Source of the DNA: Piper betle
Lineage: Eukaryota; Streptophyta; Magnoliopsida; Piperales; Piperaceae
Reading direction: 5' to 3'
Length of the DNA stretch: 64,000 nt
NCBI GenBank assembly: GCA_033002965.1
Contig: JAURVB010003418.1
Coordinates: forward strand, 40,524-104,523
Every line of letters begins with the position of its first letter. Position 1 is the stretch's first letter. A program made the position numbers and the translations under genes. Under the pieces are notes generated by a model. It was given only the letters and a program-made list of their open reading frames with translations. It was not told where the DNA came from and did no database searches. This document shows, in pieces, positions 12,431 to 24,180 of the stretch.

Positions 12431-14038
12431 TGAAAACACCAAGAATATCACAACAACCCCTCAATGTGCAATTAACTGGTTTATATCAAACATTGGATAC
12501 ACCAGACCAAACGTCGGATCTAATAGCAACACTACTCACATACCTAGAAATATTATCGGCAACATGCCCAAAAATTCACTACTAGCAAAGACTTATGAAG
12601 AGAGAGGGAAGCATAAAAAAAGGGAAACTCATCACACACACACACAAATATAGGGGCAAATTGCCAAAGCCAAGCGCATGAAATATTTCTTATGCCCATG
12701 GTTCATCAAGGCTGTCTATTTACATGGATGACCAAGTTTAAAACATTAGAAAAAGGGAGATGGGATACTCTCCATTCTTCTACCTCAGCGGGACTCTGAT
12801 ATAGTGGTGATAATTTGCTTTTTGATCCCTTACAACTCCTCCACCCCGGCGAACCTCCAACTCCCAACGACTTTGACCACTCGACACTCACAACTCCCTT
12901 AATTTTCAGCAACCACCAACACCTGGTGAACCTATACAACAACAACCCTTGACACTCAGCCACCCCCAACATCTGGCCACAACACTTGGCGACCCTCGAC
13001 ATCCATATGCTTTTGAAATTTCCTTTGTACTTATTTATTTTGCTAAATATTGTGCCTTCATGATCAAATTTTTGATGAAAAAGTTAAAATTTTTTTTGTT
13101 AAATCAGACCAAGATGTACTGACCATTTTTAGTCCAAGTTGGTTGTGGATATGGATGTGCATATACATCTTGTTGATTGTGGATGCTTAATGTTTCTGAT
13201 TTGGTAGTCTTTTATTTGGGAGGGAGGGAGAGAAGGAGGGGGGGTGGTCGAGGTTTAATTAGTGATTGATTGGTAATTTAAATGATAAATGAGTTAGATT
13301 TTATGCTTGTGTGTGATGAATTATTTTGTTATTTAGGTTGGGAAGTGATTTGCTTAGTGATGACTATAAATTTTTTTAGTTTGGATTGCTTTGGACATAT
13401 GTCAGGACTTGTTTTTTGTTGTGTGTTCATCATATACAAGTTTTGATATTAACAATGGTTGGCAAAAAACAATTGTCTTTTTCCTATTCGGTTTGCTATA
13501 AAATGTTTCTTCAGATATTAGCAATGGGCAACCCAAATTAAGAGGGCCGTGATGGGAAGAAAAATCCGAAGCGACCCCTCGAGCCTCTATCTATCACCTG
13601 CCAACTCTGGTGACTTCCCTGGACCTTCTACCACCATTCCTCAACCCTTGGTACGTTTTCTCCAATGAGTCTTCTTAGTAAATGTTATGATGCAAAGAAT
13701 ACTGTAGGCCTGCTTGATTGCATGGATAAAAAATTGTAAATTGCACTTATGGGGCTATGAATATATATGATGTTAATTATTTTTTACTTGATGTTTGTTG
13801 TAGTTCATATCATGCTTGCCGTTTATACTATACCAATTTTATAGATTTTAGCTGTTTATATCATGTTACTAAGTGGTGGCTTTTGTGTTTGTGTGATTAA
13901 TATTAGTCATAGGTGATATGAGTTATAATTGTATGATTAGTTATGTTCTTGTTCTGAACCTTAAGTATTTTTTATTTGCATGATTTTAGTTCACGATAAT
14001 ATTATCTTTGTTTACACGATGTATGTTACAGGATGTAT
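12431..14038. other. Stretch without recognisable gene
   Basis: It holds a CA-rich, ACAAC-repetitive segment (12,830-13,000), a GGGAGGGAGG-type polypurine run (13,218-13,244) and otherwise A/T-rich sequence. Reading frames are short and look random. Confidence 0.5.
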
Positions 14039-17000
14039 TGTAACACCCCAATTCGGCCCGATGAACGGATTGAATCTTAATGTTACAATTTGGAAAATTG
14101 TTCATTGGACTACTATCATATAGATTTTATGGAAATGGATCTTAACTCTCAAGGAGGTTTAAAATAGACACCTTACGAGATTTTCATATAATGCATGATG
14201 ATCATACTATCATAGGAAGGATCTTAAACTTAAAGCTTCTGAATGAACACTCTGAGCTACATACGAGGCAACACCTCCCCTACAACTTATATGGTGACTT
14301 TCATATGCAATATTCACTCTGAGATACACGAAAGCGACACCCTGAAAGCAATTAAGAGGTTGACTTCTCGAAGGATGTTGATGCATGATCCGGTTCTTAT
14401 ACTTAGTTTAAGTGATTTAGATTAGTTATCTTATTATTTGATGTTAATGAATTATGATAAAGTAAATGCTAGTTGTGATTACTTGTTCTACATACCTTGC
14501 AACAAAAAAGATTTAAACCGCAAAGAAATCATCGCGTGTCAGGGCATATGCCCTCACACTTAATTTTTGTGTGGACTCTTCGCGTAGTATGACCCATAAG
14601 TTTCTCCAGTTTATGTTTCTCTAACACTCAATCACAACTGTAAGCAAATAAGTTTCATACTCTTCATTGTGCTTTGGGACTTTGAAGCTTAAAAGTAGAT
14701 GATTGTTAGCCTTTGCCCCAATGTTAAAAATCCTACACCACTGTTTTAATAATAATAATAATAATAGTAGCACTAAAAGCATACTCACACATACCAACCA
14801 TGTCATACACCCAACCCAGAGTCATGCATAGTACATAAGTCAGGCTTATGCCCAATAACAATAGAGTCCAAAATCTCAATACATAGAACGAATACACAAC
14901 ACAAGGCCCTCGCTACCACCAATGCCATGAGCCGTAAATCCATGTGCCTAAGCTGGCCAATGCCAAGAGGCCTCATCTACATACATATAGAAAACAAGTC
15001 AATAATCAAATAAATGATCATTAGCCTAAAATAACTAACAATAGTACAAGACTAGTAGATAGGTACTCTGTTCCCACAAGAAATTTAGAAACTTTAGAAG
15101 AGCCTCACAGGGCTGCAAGCAAATGCAATTTTCATAACATAGGCTGACACATAGGCTCTGCAAAACATACTTACATACATAGTTTGGTCTCTTACATCCT
15201 CCATACAACAGCAGTCATGGTACTCAGATAACAAAGGAACAGTTGTTAAGTTAATACCATAAATTTGAAAATGTTTTGCATTGTTCAGTACCCTCATACA
15301 TTACAATACCTTAGGGTTTAAGGGAGTACCAGCATAATTCATACTACCCATACAATACTCTCGTTTTGATAAAACAAAACCCTCGTATACTTATAATAGG
15401 CGTGGGTAGGGATTTTCATTTGATAGTTTCTAGAGCTTAGCTTTCGAAAACCATCAAAGGGTATCAACTTTAACATTTTATTAAACAATGGAAAGCTTAG
15501 CTAAATGACAGACATATCCGATAAAATGTTGCTAACGCCTTCCTACGTCTACAACTCAGCTGAACTCAATACTCAAGAAGCCAAACAGAGATAAAGCAAA
15601 CGAATCCTATGGACCTAGATGAGTGAAACTTTTCATCCCAAATCAGCAAGCTAGCCAGGCGTATCCTAATAAAAAGATGGAACTCAAATCACAATCAAAT
15701 CGCATCTCTATGCGAAATGAGGCAAAGCCTTCACAAAATCACGTCTTAGTAAACTTACTTAATTTAGTGATTTTGCTTAGTGAAGTATTAAACCACATTA
15801 GGTAACTTTAATTAAGGTTTGGAATTCAATGTACAGTTAGTAGAAAAATCCAAACTTAAGGTTTTATCATATGAACTTAGCTAGACAATTTTTCAAATAG
15901 GACAAAAGTGTCCAAATTGACTATAATTTGGACCATTGGGCCATGACATTCTAAGAGTTTGACACAAAATTGCCAAATGCTTGCCCATGGGCCAACATGA
16001 TAAAAAACCCACTAATGTCGGACTAAGGTGCTGGGAGCATTGTTCCTGGGCAGTGCACTAATTTTCCTAAGTTTTGTTCATGGGTTTGGAGATTCCAAAT
16101 GGGCCTGGGTAAAAGGTCACAGTCAGCCAACACCTTGGGTTTTCTCTGAGTAAAATATCAGGTTCAAAGACATTGTGATTGGGCCTAAGTGGACTTGGGA
16201 GTGGAAGGCATTAACCAAGGGATTTCTAGAGCTGGCTGGATCCAAGTTGGTTGGGAAATTTCTACCAGATTTTCAGCCAAACCAATGGATCTGAATTTTG
16301 TGGAGACACTATTGGGATACGTCCCAAGGTCTGGGTAAATGTTCATAACATTTCATCACCCACACTAGCCTCAACGAATTTTACAACCAGAGTTAGGGAA
16401 TTAGGGTTACATCTTTCATTCTTTCACACACCCAAAATATAAAATAGCTAACCACATAAATGAATTTTAATTAACCTTGAATTTTATATTCTAACAGTAA
16501 ATAATTAGTCAGGCGTCATACAATTTTTACAGATTTTATCAAAATCGTTTAGGGGCTCAATTAGGAGCACAAACACACAGCATAACCTAAGTATACCAGA
16601 AACACAACATAGTCATACAATGGTTAGGGGTTTTGTTCATACCTTTAATGAGATAATTTTAGTGTGGTATTTTGACGGGATCAAGCTAAGAGATTTATCA
16701 TCAAACATGCAAAGTATGTGCATCATCAGCAACATACATCAGGGTGTAAAAAGTGGGAAAATATGGCCAAGTCACAAGGACCATGAAAGATGCCACCTTT
16801 CACCAAATTTGGCACCATACATGCTCATACATACCATATCAGATTAAATGATGTCGACAAAAGTTCTAGATCTATCTTTCATGAATATAGTGACACCAAT
16901 AGCATGCACAAAAAACAAGTATACCATGAAATATGCATTTTTACTGAAATAGTGCAAGTAGATGAGCACAACACAATAAAAAATACATAACTTTATTCAT

Positions 17001-17610
17001 AACCATGAAAAAATAATGATTCCAAGTCCTACGAACCCCTAACACACAAGGTAGAAATCTTGGAGAAGGCTTATGTGGGCAAAGGAAAACTAGAGAGGTA
17101 GCGAGAAAGTCAAAAGAGAGGGAGGAAGGTTGGAGGAGATTAAGAAAGGAGTGAAAAAGTTGAAAGAGAGGGGGGATGGGAAAACTCCCAACCACCAAGA
17201 GCATAGCTTTGTAATGTCACTGGTATGGGTGCCACATCTAGAAAGGTATGAGTGTTATACCTAAAGAGTATGGGTGCCACACCTAAAGAGGTATGAGTGT
17301 CATATCTAAAGAGGTATGAGTGTCATACTTAAAGAGGTATGTGTTAGGCCTAAAACCCAAAATGTTAGGATTTTCACCCTAAAACGGCTGAGATGACCAC
17401 AAAAAATGTGTTGAGGGCCTTGTAGGGACTAGGATGATCTGAAAGGGATTTTAAACACACGGCAACCAACTAATACTGAAGGAGGCTAAGGCCAGGCAAC
17501 ATACACCGTACCATACTCAAACACAGTAAGAAGGGACGAACCCAACTAGCCCGATTTGGGTTAGGACCGAACCAACTTAAAAACCCTCGAGTGAATGGCC
17601 TGAATTTTAC
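14039..17610 (-). mobile_element. Solo LTR, family D
   Basis: 3,572 bp starting TGTAACACCCC and ending ATTTTACA on the plus strand; sense is minus, as for family A. Flanks are TGTAT (14,034-14,038) and TGGAT (17,611-17,615), a 5-bp target duplication with one mismatch. No primer site, gag or pol lies inside, so this is an LTR left by recombination. It includes an ATT/AAT microsatellite (14,747-14,768), a 23-bp minisatellite (17,222-17,345) and the minus-strand module TTATTGAC...TATGTAG near 14,975-15,010. Divergent relatives lie at 11,759-12,430 and 27,635-29,895. Confidence 0.7.
17222..17345. repeat. 23-bp minisatellite in LTR-D
   Basis: Five to six units of GGTATGAGTGTCATACCTAAAGA type, alternating GAGTGTCAT and GGGTGCCAC versions. 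The equivalent place in the other D LTR (29,230-29,520) carries a different imperfect repeat built on GTGTTGGTAGGGTGCCTTTG. Confidence 0.85.
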
Positions 17611-17615
17611 ATGGA

Positions 17616-18300
17616 TAATGTTGCTAGAGTTTCCAAATGAAAATGTCATGGGAGAAGGCACAATGGACGGATTTGTCAATGAATAAGAAAAGCGTGAAGA
17701 CTTTGAGGTAGTTGTTGAAGGAAACGGTGGTTTTCAAGATTGCAATGAGCAAATGGTAGGCTTAACTTGAGAAAGATTCAAAGCCAGGTTGATAAATCAT
17801 TAAGCCTTGAAGAGAAACGGAATTCAATAACTTGAGGAAACCTTTTCTTACATATAATAGATATGCCAATAGTTCATATCAAGCATAATCCATTTATATG
17901 CTACTGGTCCTAAGAAGGAAAGATGGCAAGGACATCGTATATAATGTTGTCCACAAAATATAGACAAGAGATGCCAAGAGTGTAGTGTTGTGGTGAAAGT
18001 TGAAGAACTTTCTCTTTACCTTGTGTGCTTATAAGTTTATTTTTATGTAATGTGTGTTTGAAATGTATTGTTAAATTATGATTGGAAGTAGGATATCAAA
18101 TTAAATTTACCCTACCATAATCAAGGATGTTTGCTCCTTTTTGTTTGCATAATTTATGATTAAGAGTGTTGTTTGAATAAGTGGTAAATTGAGCTTGGCA
18201 ACATCACTCTATCTGGTTCGCACCATTTCCTTTTTGATTTTTTTCAAATTCTGTTTCTTTTTTCAATAAATTTGCATAAGGAATTTTTAGCTAGCTTTGG
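17616..18300. other. Stretch without recognisable gene
   Basis: A/T-rich DNA, no long frame and no repeat shared with other parts of the window that I could detect. Confidence 0.45.
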
Positions 18301-18307
18301 GAGCTGG

Positions 18308-18830
18308 TTACAATAGAAAGTTGATGAAATATGCGGTTGAAACTTGCTGAGCGGCTTCAAGAAAATAGTCATATTCATTGTACAGGCCATTCTCCATTTT
18401 TGCATAGCATCTGTCTGCTTGTAGAAATATTGTATGGTCTACGTTGTTTAGCTTGGTTGGGTATAGATTTCTTTTGACAACTTGAATAGCTTTGCATAAC
18501 TTTTTCATAATTGAGCAATGATGGAAAGCCACCTTCCTTTCCAAATCGACGTTTTCTATAATCTACGGAATTGGTGATGAGCCTATTTGGCTCTGGTAAA
18601 ATTCCGACTTCAAAATTGCTAATTGGTTGAGGTGTATGAGCAGGCACTTCAGTACAAAATTTAAAGGCATACATTGGATATTACACAATTTATCGATTGA
18701 TGCAAGTCTTACTAAGCTTGGTTCTTTATAAGAAATATGCATAGGATATGATGCAAATTGTTTTGGTTTTTTTAAAAAAACCTCATACATGAAGTCGCAG
18801 TGCATTTTACAAACACAGTAAGATGGGTAC
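18308..18830 (-). pseudogene. Unrecognised coding relic spread over three frames
   Basis: Three overlapping minus-strand frames succeed one another: about 18,805-18,563, 18,674-18,375 and 18,544-18,308. Each is open for 80-100 codons, and the residue content (e.g. CDFMYEVFLKKPKQF, then PISNFEVGILPEPNRL, then IMKKLCKAIQVVKRNLYP) looks like globular protein rather than transposon or low-complexity translation. This is the pattern of an exon with two frameshifts. I do not recognise the family. It carries no gypsy or copia motif. It could be a captured host gene fragment or a chance open region. Confidence 0.35.
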
Positions 18831-19214
18831 TCTCATCTTTTGTGGCAAAAAAAAGGGGCTCTTATACAGCCCGACCCAGCAATTTCAACAAATTAAAACA
18901 ATAATGAAAGAACTTTTCTGCATATCCACACAAATCAGATCAAGTTCCACTAACTCCATTGAGGACTAGCATTCAACCTAAATTTGAGCAAACCCACACC
19001 AGAAAGCAGATCTAACAATCAATAATTAGACAATCAAATCCAACGCAAGATCATCAGCTACCCTAATGAAACAATCATCCGATCACGTAAGCACCAAGCT
19101 TTCCAACTAAAATCAAGCTACAACACAATCAATTTGACCAAATGAGTATAATCTGGAAAAAATATTACACATACTGAGCAGGGAATAAAGTTGAACGTTA
19201 AAAGGGGGAGATGG

Positions 19215-19656
19215 TTGTAACGGCACATTGAGTGAACCAACACCCTTATTTAATACTGGGGATTTCTCTTATCTTTGTTCTTGGATGCTTTTGTCTGGTT
19301 CGGGCGGACGACAAATGTGCTCTGGCAAAGGGGAGGGCAAACAAGGATGATGGCAAAGGTGACCTTGAGAGGCTTAGAGATGGTCGATGGAGTGGGAAGT
19401 CGGCCATGGAAGACAATGGTGAAAAGGATCAGGTTTCCATATAAAATAAAATGATCTAGGCTGTCGTTGTAATCAAACCGCATAGATGTAAGTGGGTACA
19501 ATAAGGTTTCTGAGACATTGCTAAGGAAAACGTTTTCCATATACATACACGATGTGGGTAGGGGCTTATATCATACAATTTTCTAGATTTTGAATTTGAA
19601 AGCCATCAATGGATCTCAACTTTTAAGTTTAATTAAACTATATACGATATTCATTT
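19215..19656 (-). mobile_element. Left piece of interrupted D-type LTR (D2)
   Basis: The stretch ending at about 19,655 ('gtgggtaggg...tttctaga...gaaagccatcaa..ggatctcaactttta') matches 15,400-15,500 of the complete D LTR. The D match resumes at 27,635, on the far side of element E. The far left edge (TGTAACGGC at 19,215, after a GGGGGAGAT run) is a guess. Confidence 0.45.
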
Positions 19657-20671
19657 AGACGAGTACCGCATATCATCCCCAAACTGATGGGCAGAGTGAG
19701 AGGACTATTCAAACTTTGGAAGATTTGTTAAGAGCTTGCATTCTTGACTGGAGAGGTGACTGGGAGAACCACTTAGCTTTGGCTGAATTCACCTACAACA
19801 ACTCTTACCAAGCCAATATAGGGATTGCACCATTTGAAGCCTTATATGGTAGACCCTGCAGATCTTCATTGTGTTGGCTGGAGTCTACCGAGGCAGTTAT
19901 AGTCGGGCCAGAGATGGTGAGGGAAGCAACTAAAAAGGTGAAACTCATTCAGCTAAGAGTTAAGGCAGCTCAGGATCGATAAAAGAGTTATGCTGATACT
20001 CGAAGGAAAGACCTAGAGTTCCACGTTGGGGAGTTTGTGTACCTAAAGACATCTCCTACGAAGGGGGTGATCAAATTTTAAATATCAGGGAAGTTGAAGC
20101 CAAGATTCATAGGACAGTTTCCAATCCTGGTTCGAGTTGGAAATTGTGCATATAGACTAGCATTACTACCAAGCCTAGCTGGAGTACACAATGTTTTCCA
20201 TGTGTCAATGCTAAAGAAATATGTACGGGATGAGGATTATATCATCACAAATTTTGAAGACTTAGAGCTACAATCAAATTTAACCTATGAAGAAAAGCCG
20301 ATCCACATCCTGGCAAGAGAAATAAAGACACTCAGGAACAAGGAAATTCCTTTGGTAAAAGTATTGTGGAATATAGACTAGCATTACCACCAAGCCTAGC
20401 TGGAGTACACAATGTTTTCCATGTGTCAATGCTAAAGAAATATGTACGAGATGAGGATCATATCATCACAAATTTTGAAGACTTAGAGCTACAATCAAAT
20501 TTAACGTACGAGGAAAAGCGGATTGGCATCCTGACAAGAGAAATAAAGACACTCAGGAACAAAGAAATTCCTTTGGTAAAAGTATTGTGGAAACATTAGG
20601 GGTCAGAGGAAGCTACATGGGAGACTGAACAAGAAATGACAAGGAAATACCCTAGCTTGTTTGTGGCATAG
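19657..20671 (+). pseudogene. Gypsy integrase C-terminal part, element E, broken
   Basis: The frame enters inside the integrase core at [15 protein letters not shown], which holds the last acidic residue of the DDE triad, then runs through AEFTYNNSY and ALYGRPCRS and, after a stop at 19,981, KSYADTRRKDLEF. It continues as KPRFIGQFPILVRVGN (the GPF/Y-type module, here GQF), VHNVFHVSMLKKYV, and ends with the chromodomain-like VKVLW...EEATWETEQEMTRKYP before a stop at 20,669. RT, RNase H, protease, gag and the 5' LTR are absent: the element is truncated abruptly at 19,657 against D-type LTR sequence. In-frame stops at 19,981 and about 20,081 and a 221-bp duplication that shifts frame make it non-functional. 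Integrase would insert the cDNA copy into host DNA. Confidence 0.93.
20151..20592 (+). repeat. 221-bp tandem duplication in integrase end of element E
   Basis: TATAGACTAGCATTAC recurs at 20,151 and 20,372. Each copy encodes RLAL.PSLAGVHNVFHVSM through KEIPLVKVLW. The period is not divisible by three, so the second copy is in a new frame and re-enters at a different register. Several substitutions separate the copies. Confidence 0.95.
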
Positions 20672-20773
20672 GAGTTTATATTTGTAGTAGCATGAACTGA
20701 TCCTGAAGAAATAAATAAAATTAATCATGATTGTTTTGTTGCCGCTATGATATTTCGGGGATGAAATATCTCC

Positions 20774-20786
20774 AAGTTGGGGAGAT
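20774..20786 (+). other. Polypurine tract of element E
   Basis: AAGTTGGGGAGAT precedes the LTR start TGTAAAGATCG and follows TTTCGGGGATGAAAT, the standard plant gypsy 3' arrangement. Confidence 0.8.
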
Positions 20787-22602
20787 TGTAAAGATCGTGA
20801 GAAAAAAAATTTTTTTTTGACGGGGATGCGGTCCGGAAAGGACTGAACGTGTTATATTCTTTATCCGGTTAATTATTATATTTTATTATTTACCCATTTA
20901 TTTACCCGGTTGCCCGGTTAAGTGAAGTACAGGTGAATCGATATGATTGGTCATCACGATTATTATGATCATTAGTCGACCGATCATGGTTCGACAGAAG
21001 GTCAAACCCCTGGTCTTGGGTGGGTGACGACTTGGTGAGTGAGAGGATAAGGGAGAACAAACTTTAGCCAAGTGATACCTATTCATGAATGGGCGGTAGG
21101 GTAGGGTGTAAGAATTTAATTAAGGGATTCGTTGAGTTGTATATATATGTAGTTGTGAAGATTGTGGGAAATCCTTTTCCCTAGCCGTCCACTCCTTGTC
21201 TCCTCTCCGTCCTAGGCACCCTCCTCATTGATGCGTGAGTATCTCGCCCTTTTCTTATTTCTTTTACATTAAGACTCTTGCATGCATGGTTTTGATGGTA
21301 AGGTTGTTGGGTTGATGACGTTCTTCACATCTTGTTTTCCCACGTTTTTTTTGTTTGGGAAGAAGGTTGCATGTTGGCCTGATCGCCACCATCTCCTTCC
21401 CGTCTCCCCTAGTTTTCCTTGCCCTCGGCTTGTGTTTTGGAGTGTTTTCTGCGGTGCCTGGCTGAATTGCAGGATTCCCCTTTTCTTATTTCTCAAGTAG
21501 GCATGTGGTTCAGTCGGTGGCTTCCAAATCAGGTCGTGCATGTAGCAATGCCTGATTGTTTTTTTTGTTGGAGATGCCTGGCTGAATTGCAGGATTCCTA
21601 GCATCTTATGCATGGGGTCTCGTAGATTCTGGTTGCATGAATGCTGGGGTTTCTTTGGGTCGTTTGGTTGTTTTGTTGAGGGCGTGTTGATATGTTCTAG
21701 TTGCTGCCCCTCGAGATGATGAAGGCGTCATGAGTTGCACTGCTGGTTTGTGGTTGATCGTCCTTTCTGTATAGTATGCTTGTTGTGTCTAGGGTTGCTA
21801 GTTTCTTCTTTTGTTCGGGAAACGTCGTAGTACCTGTTATTGCTGGTTGTAGTGGTATAATTCAAGTAACTTAGGGATTTGGATGAATAATAATTGCTAA
21901 GTTATATATATGTAATGCACATAGTTATTGGCGTAAATAAAAACTTGGGAAATCCATGAGTAATATAATCACTGTAGTAATTAATTGGTGATAAGTAATT
22001 CGTGTACTATAAATTATTGTGTCGGATGGTTATAAGTAATTGATAAAATAAAAATTTTACCTTTACCATATTAAATTTAATATTGGGTAAACAAAGTGAT
22101 TATTTTAATAACGAGTCAGTAATATAGAAAATGAGTTATTAAACTATAGTCGGGTAGAAATCACTTGCGTCGAACCAAAATATCATAATGAAAATAAATA
22201 AAGTTCGAAACTTTATAGATTCGAATAAATTAAAATAATTGTATTAATAATATTTATGAATTAAAATAATACAAATTATTTTAAATCATTTGATTGAATA
22301 ACTTAATTAATTAAATTGCTCTAAATAATAGTAGTGATTAAAAATTATAACCATCAACTAAATCATCTAGATAGGGGTTAAGTAATTATTACCACAAAGG
22401 AAAATTAAATACTTGTCTATTAGTAATAATTATTTTATCAACGGTTAGGAATTAATTATGATTTAGATAATTAATTTAAAATGTAAAGTAGGACTTAAAT
22501 GATTATATCATATGAATAATTAATTATCTCACTAGATTTATTGAGAATTTAATATTTAATATTTTTGAATTATTACATGATATGTTGTCAAAATTTTAAT
22601 AA

Positions 22603-22640
<38 letters not shown>

Positions 22641-22739
22641 TATTTAGTTGCATGCATTTCTACTCTAATAAATTTATACTTATGTATAATTTTATATTCT
22701 CGTTCATATTAGGATCATTGATCGCAATTGCAAGTTCGA

Positions 22740-23235
22740 AATATCCACGTCCGTATAATCTTTTGAAATGTTGTATTTTCCCTTATTGGCAGCCCTGGTC
22801 GGCCTGAGCCTAGATTTGACCACCATGCCCTGAGTGCAACTGGGGTTAAGGAATTGACTCAGTCTTACAATGTTGGATTGTCCGTATAATTATTTGAAAT
22901 GTTGTATAGTCCATATAATCATTTGAAATGTTGTACTTTCCCTTGTTGGCAGCCCTGGTCGGCCTAAGCCCAAATTCGACCACCATGAGCTGTAACGCAA
23001 TCGAGGTCAACGAATTAACTCAGTCCGACACGGGGCCGCACATTTAAAATTACTATGTGTGTCCGTATAATTATTTGAAATGTTCCATTGTTCGTATAAT
23101 TATTTGAAATGTTGTATTGTCTGTATAATTATTTGAAATGTTGTATTTTCCAAAACTAGTATAATTATATAAAATGTTGTATTTCTCCAAACTAGTATAA
23201 CTATATGAAATGTTGTATTTTCCCAAACCGATAGC
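22740..23235. repeat. 28-bp and ~175-bp repeats in LTR-E
   Basis: CGTATAATTATTTGAAATGT followed by TGTATT recurs at least eight times. It alternates with two copies of a longer block holding GGCAGCCCTGGTCGGCCT and GACCACCATG...GACTCAGT. LTR-B carries a corresponding pair of the GACCACCATGC block (43,975-44,160). Confidence 0.85.
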
Positions 23236-23249
23236 TTTGTTGGCACTAA

Positions 23250-24180
23250 TCTTAAAATGAATTTGGAGACCAACTAATCTCAGAATGAGCAGGAAAACAA
23301 TTTCTAATATCAGAATGAACTGGGAGATCATGATTGATCTCAAAATGAATTGGGGGACCACCTAATTTCAGAATGAGCTGGGAGACAATTTCTAATCTCA
23401 AAATGAACTGGGAGACCATGACTAATCTCAAAATGAATTGGGAGACCACCTCATCTCAGAATGAGCAGGAGGACAATTTATAATCTCAGAATGAACTGGG
23501 AGACCATGACTAATCTCAAAATGAATTGGGAGACCACCTAATACCAGAATGGGCAGGGAGACAATTTATAATTTCAGAATGAACTGGGAGACTATGACTA
23601 ATCTGAAAATGAATTGGGAGACCACCTAATCTCAGAATGAGCTAGGAGTCAATTTCTAATCTCAGAATGAACTGGGAGACCATGACTAATCTCAAAATGA
23701 ATTGGGAGACCACCTAATCTTAAAATGACCTGGGAGACAATTTTTAATCTCAAAATGAACTGGGAGACCATGATTAATCTCAAAATGAATTGGTAGACCA
23801 CCTAATCTCAGAATTAGTTGGGAGACAATTTCTAATCTCAGAAGGAACTGAGAGACTATGACTAATCTCAAAATGAATTGGGAGACCACCTAATCTCAGA
23901 ATGAGCTGGGAGACAATTTCTAATCTCAGAATGAACTGGGAGACCATGACTAATCTCAAAATGAATTGAGAGACCACCTAATCTCAGAATGAGCTGGGAG
24001 ACCATGACTAATCTCAAAATGAATTGGGAAACCACCTAATCTCTAAATGAGCTGAGAGACAATTTCTAATCTCAGAATGAACTAGGAGACCATGACTAAT
24101 TTCAAAATGAATTGGGAGACCAACTAATCTCATAATGAGCTGGGAAACAATTTCTAATCTTAAAATGAACTGGGAGACCA
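23250..24180. repeat. 88-bp higher-order minisatellite
   Basis: Basic ~29-bp unit YTGGGAGAC...CTAATCTCARAATGA comes in three versions (30+28+30 bp: ACCATGACT, ACCACCT, ACAATTTCT) forming an 88-bp repeat. The phrase CTGGGAGACCATGA or its variants starts at 23,320, 23,408, 23,496, 23,584, 23,672, 23,760, 23,848, 23,936, then 23,994 (one unit lost), 24,082 and 24,170. The array continues at 27,048-27,215 on the other side of the inserted solo LTR. Confidence 0.95.

Noticed and set aside
23071..23977. Repeated 65-codon minus-strand frames (MVSQFILRL...)
   Set aside because: Spaced 88 bp apart, they are just the minisatellite read in one frame.
23250..24180. CRISPR-like regular repeat
   Set aside because: The spacers are themselves repeats of the same 29-bp unit and the context is a plant LTR.
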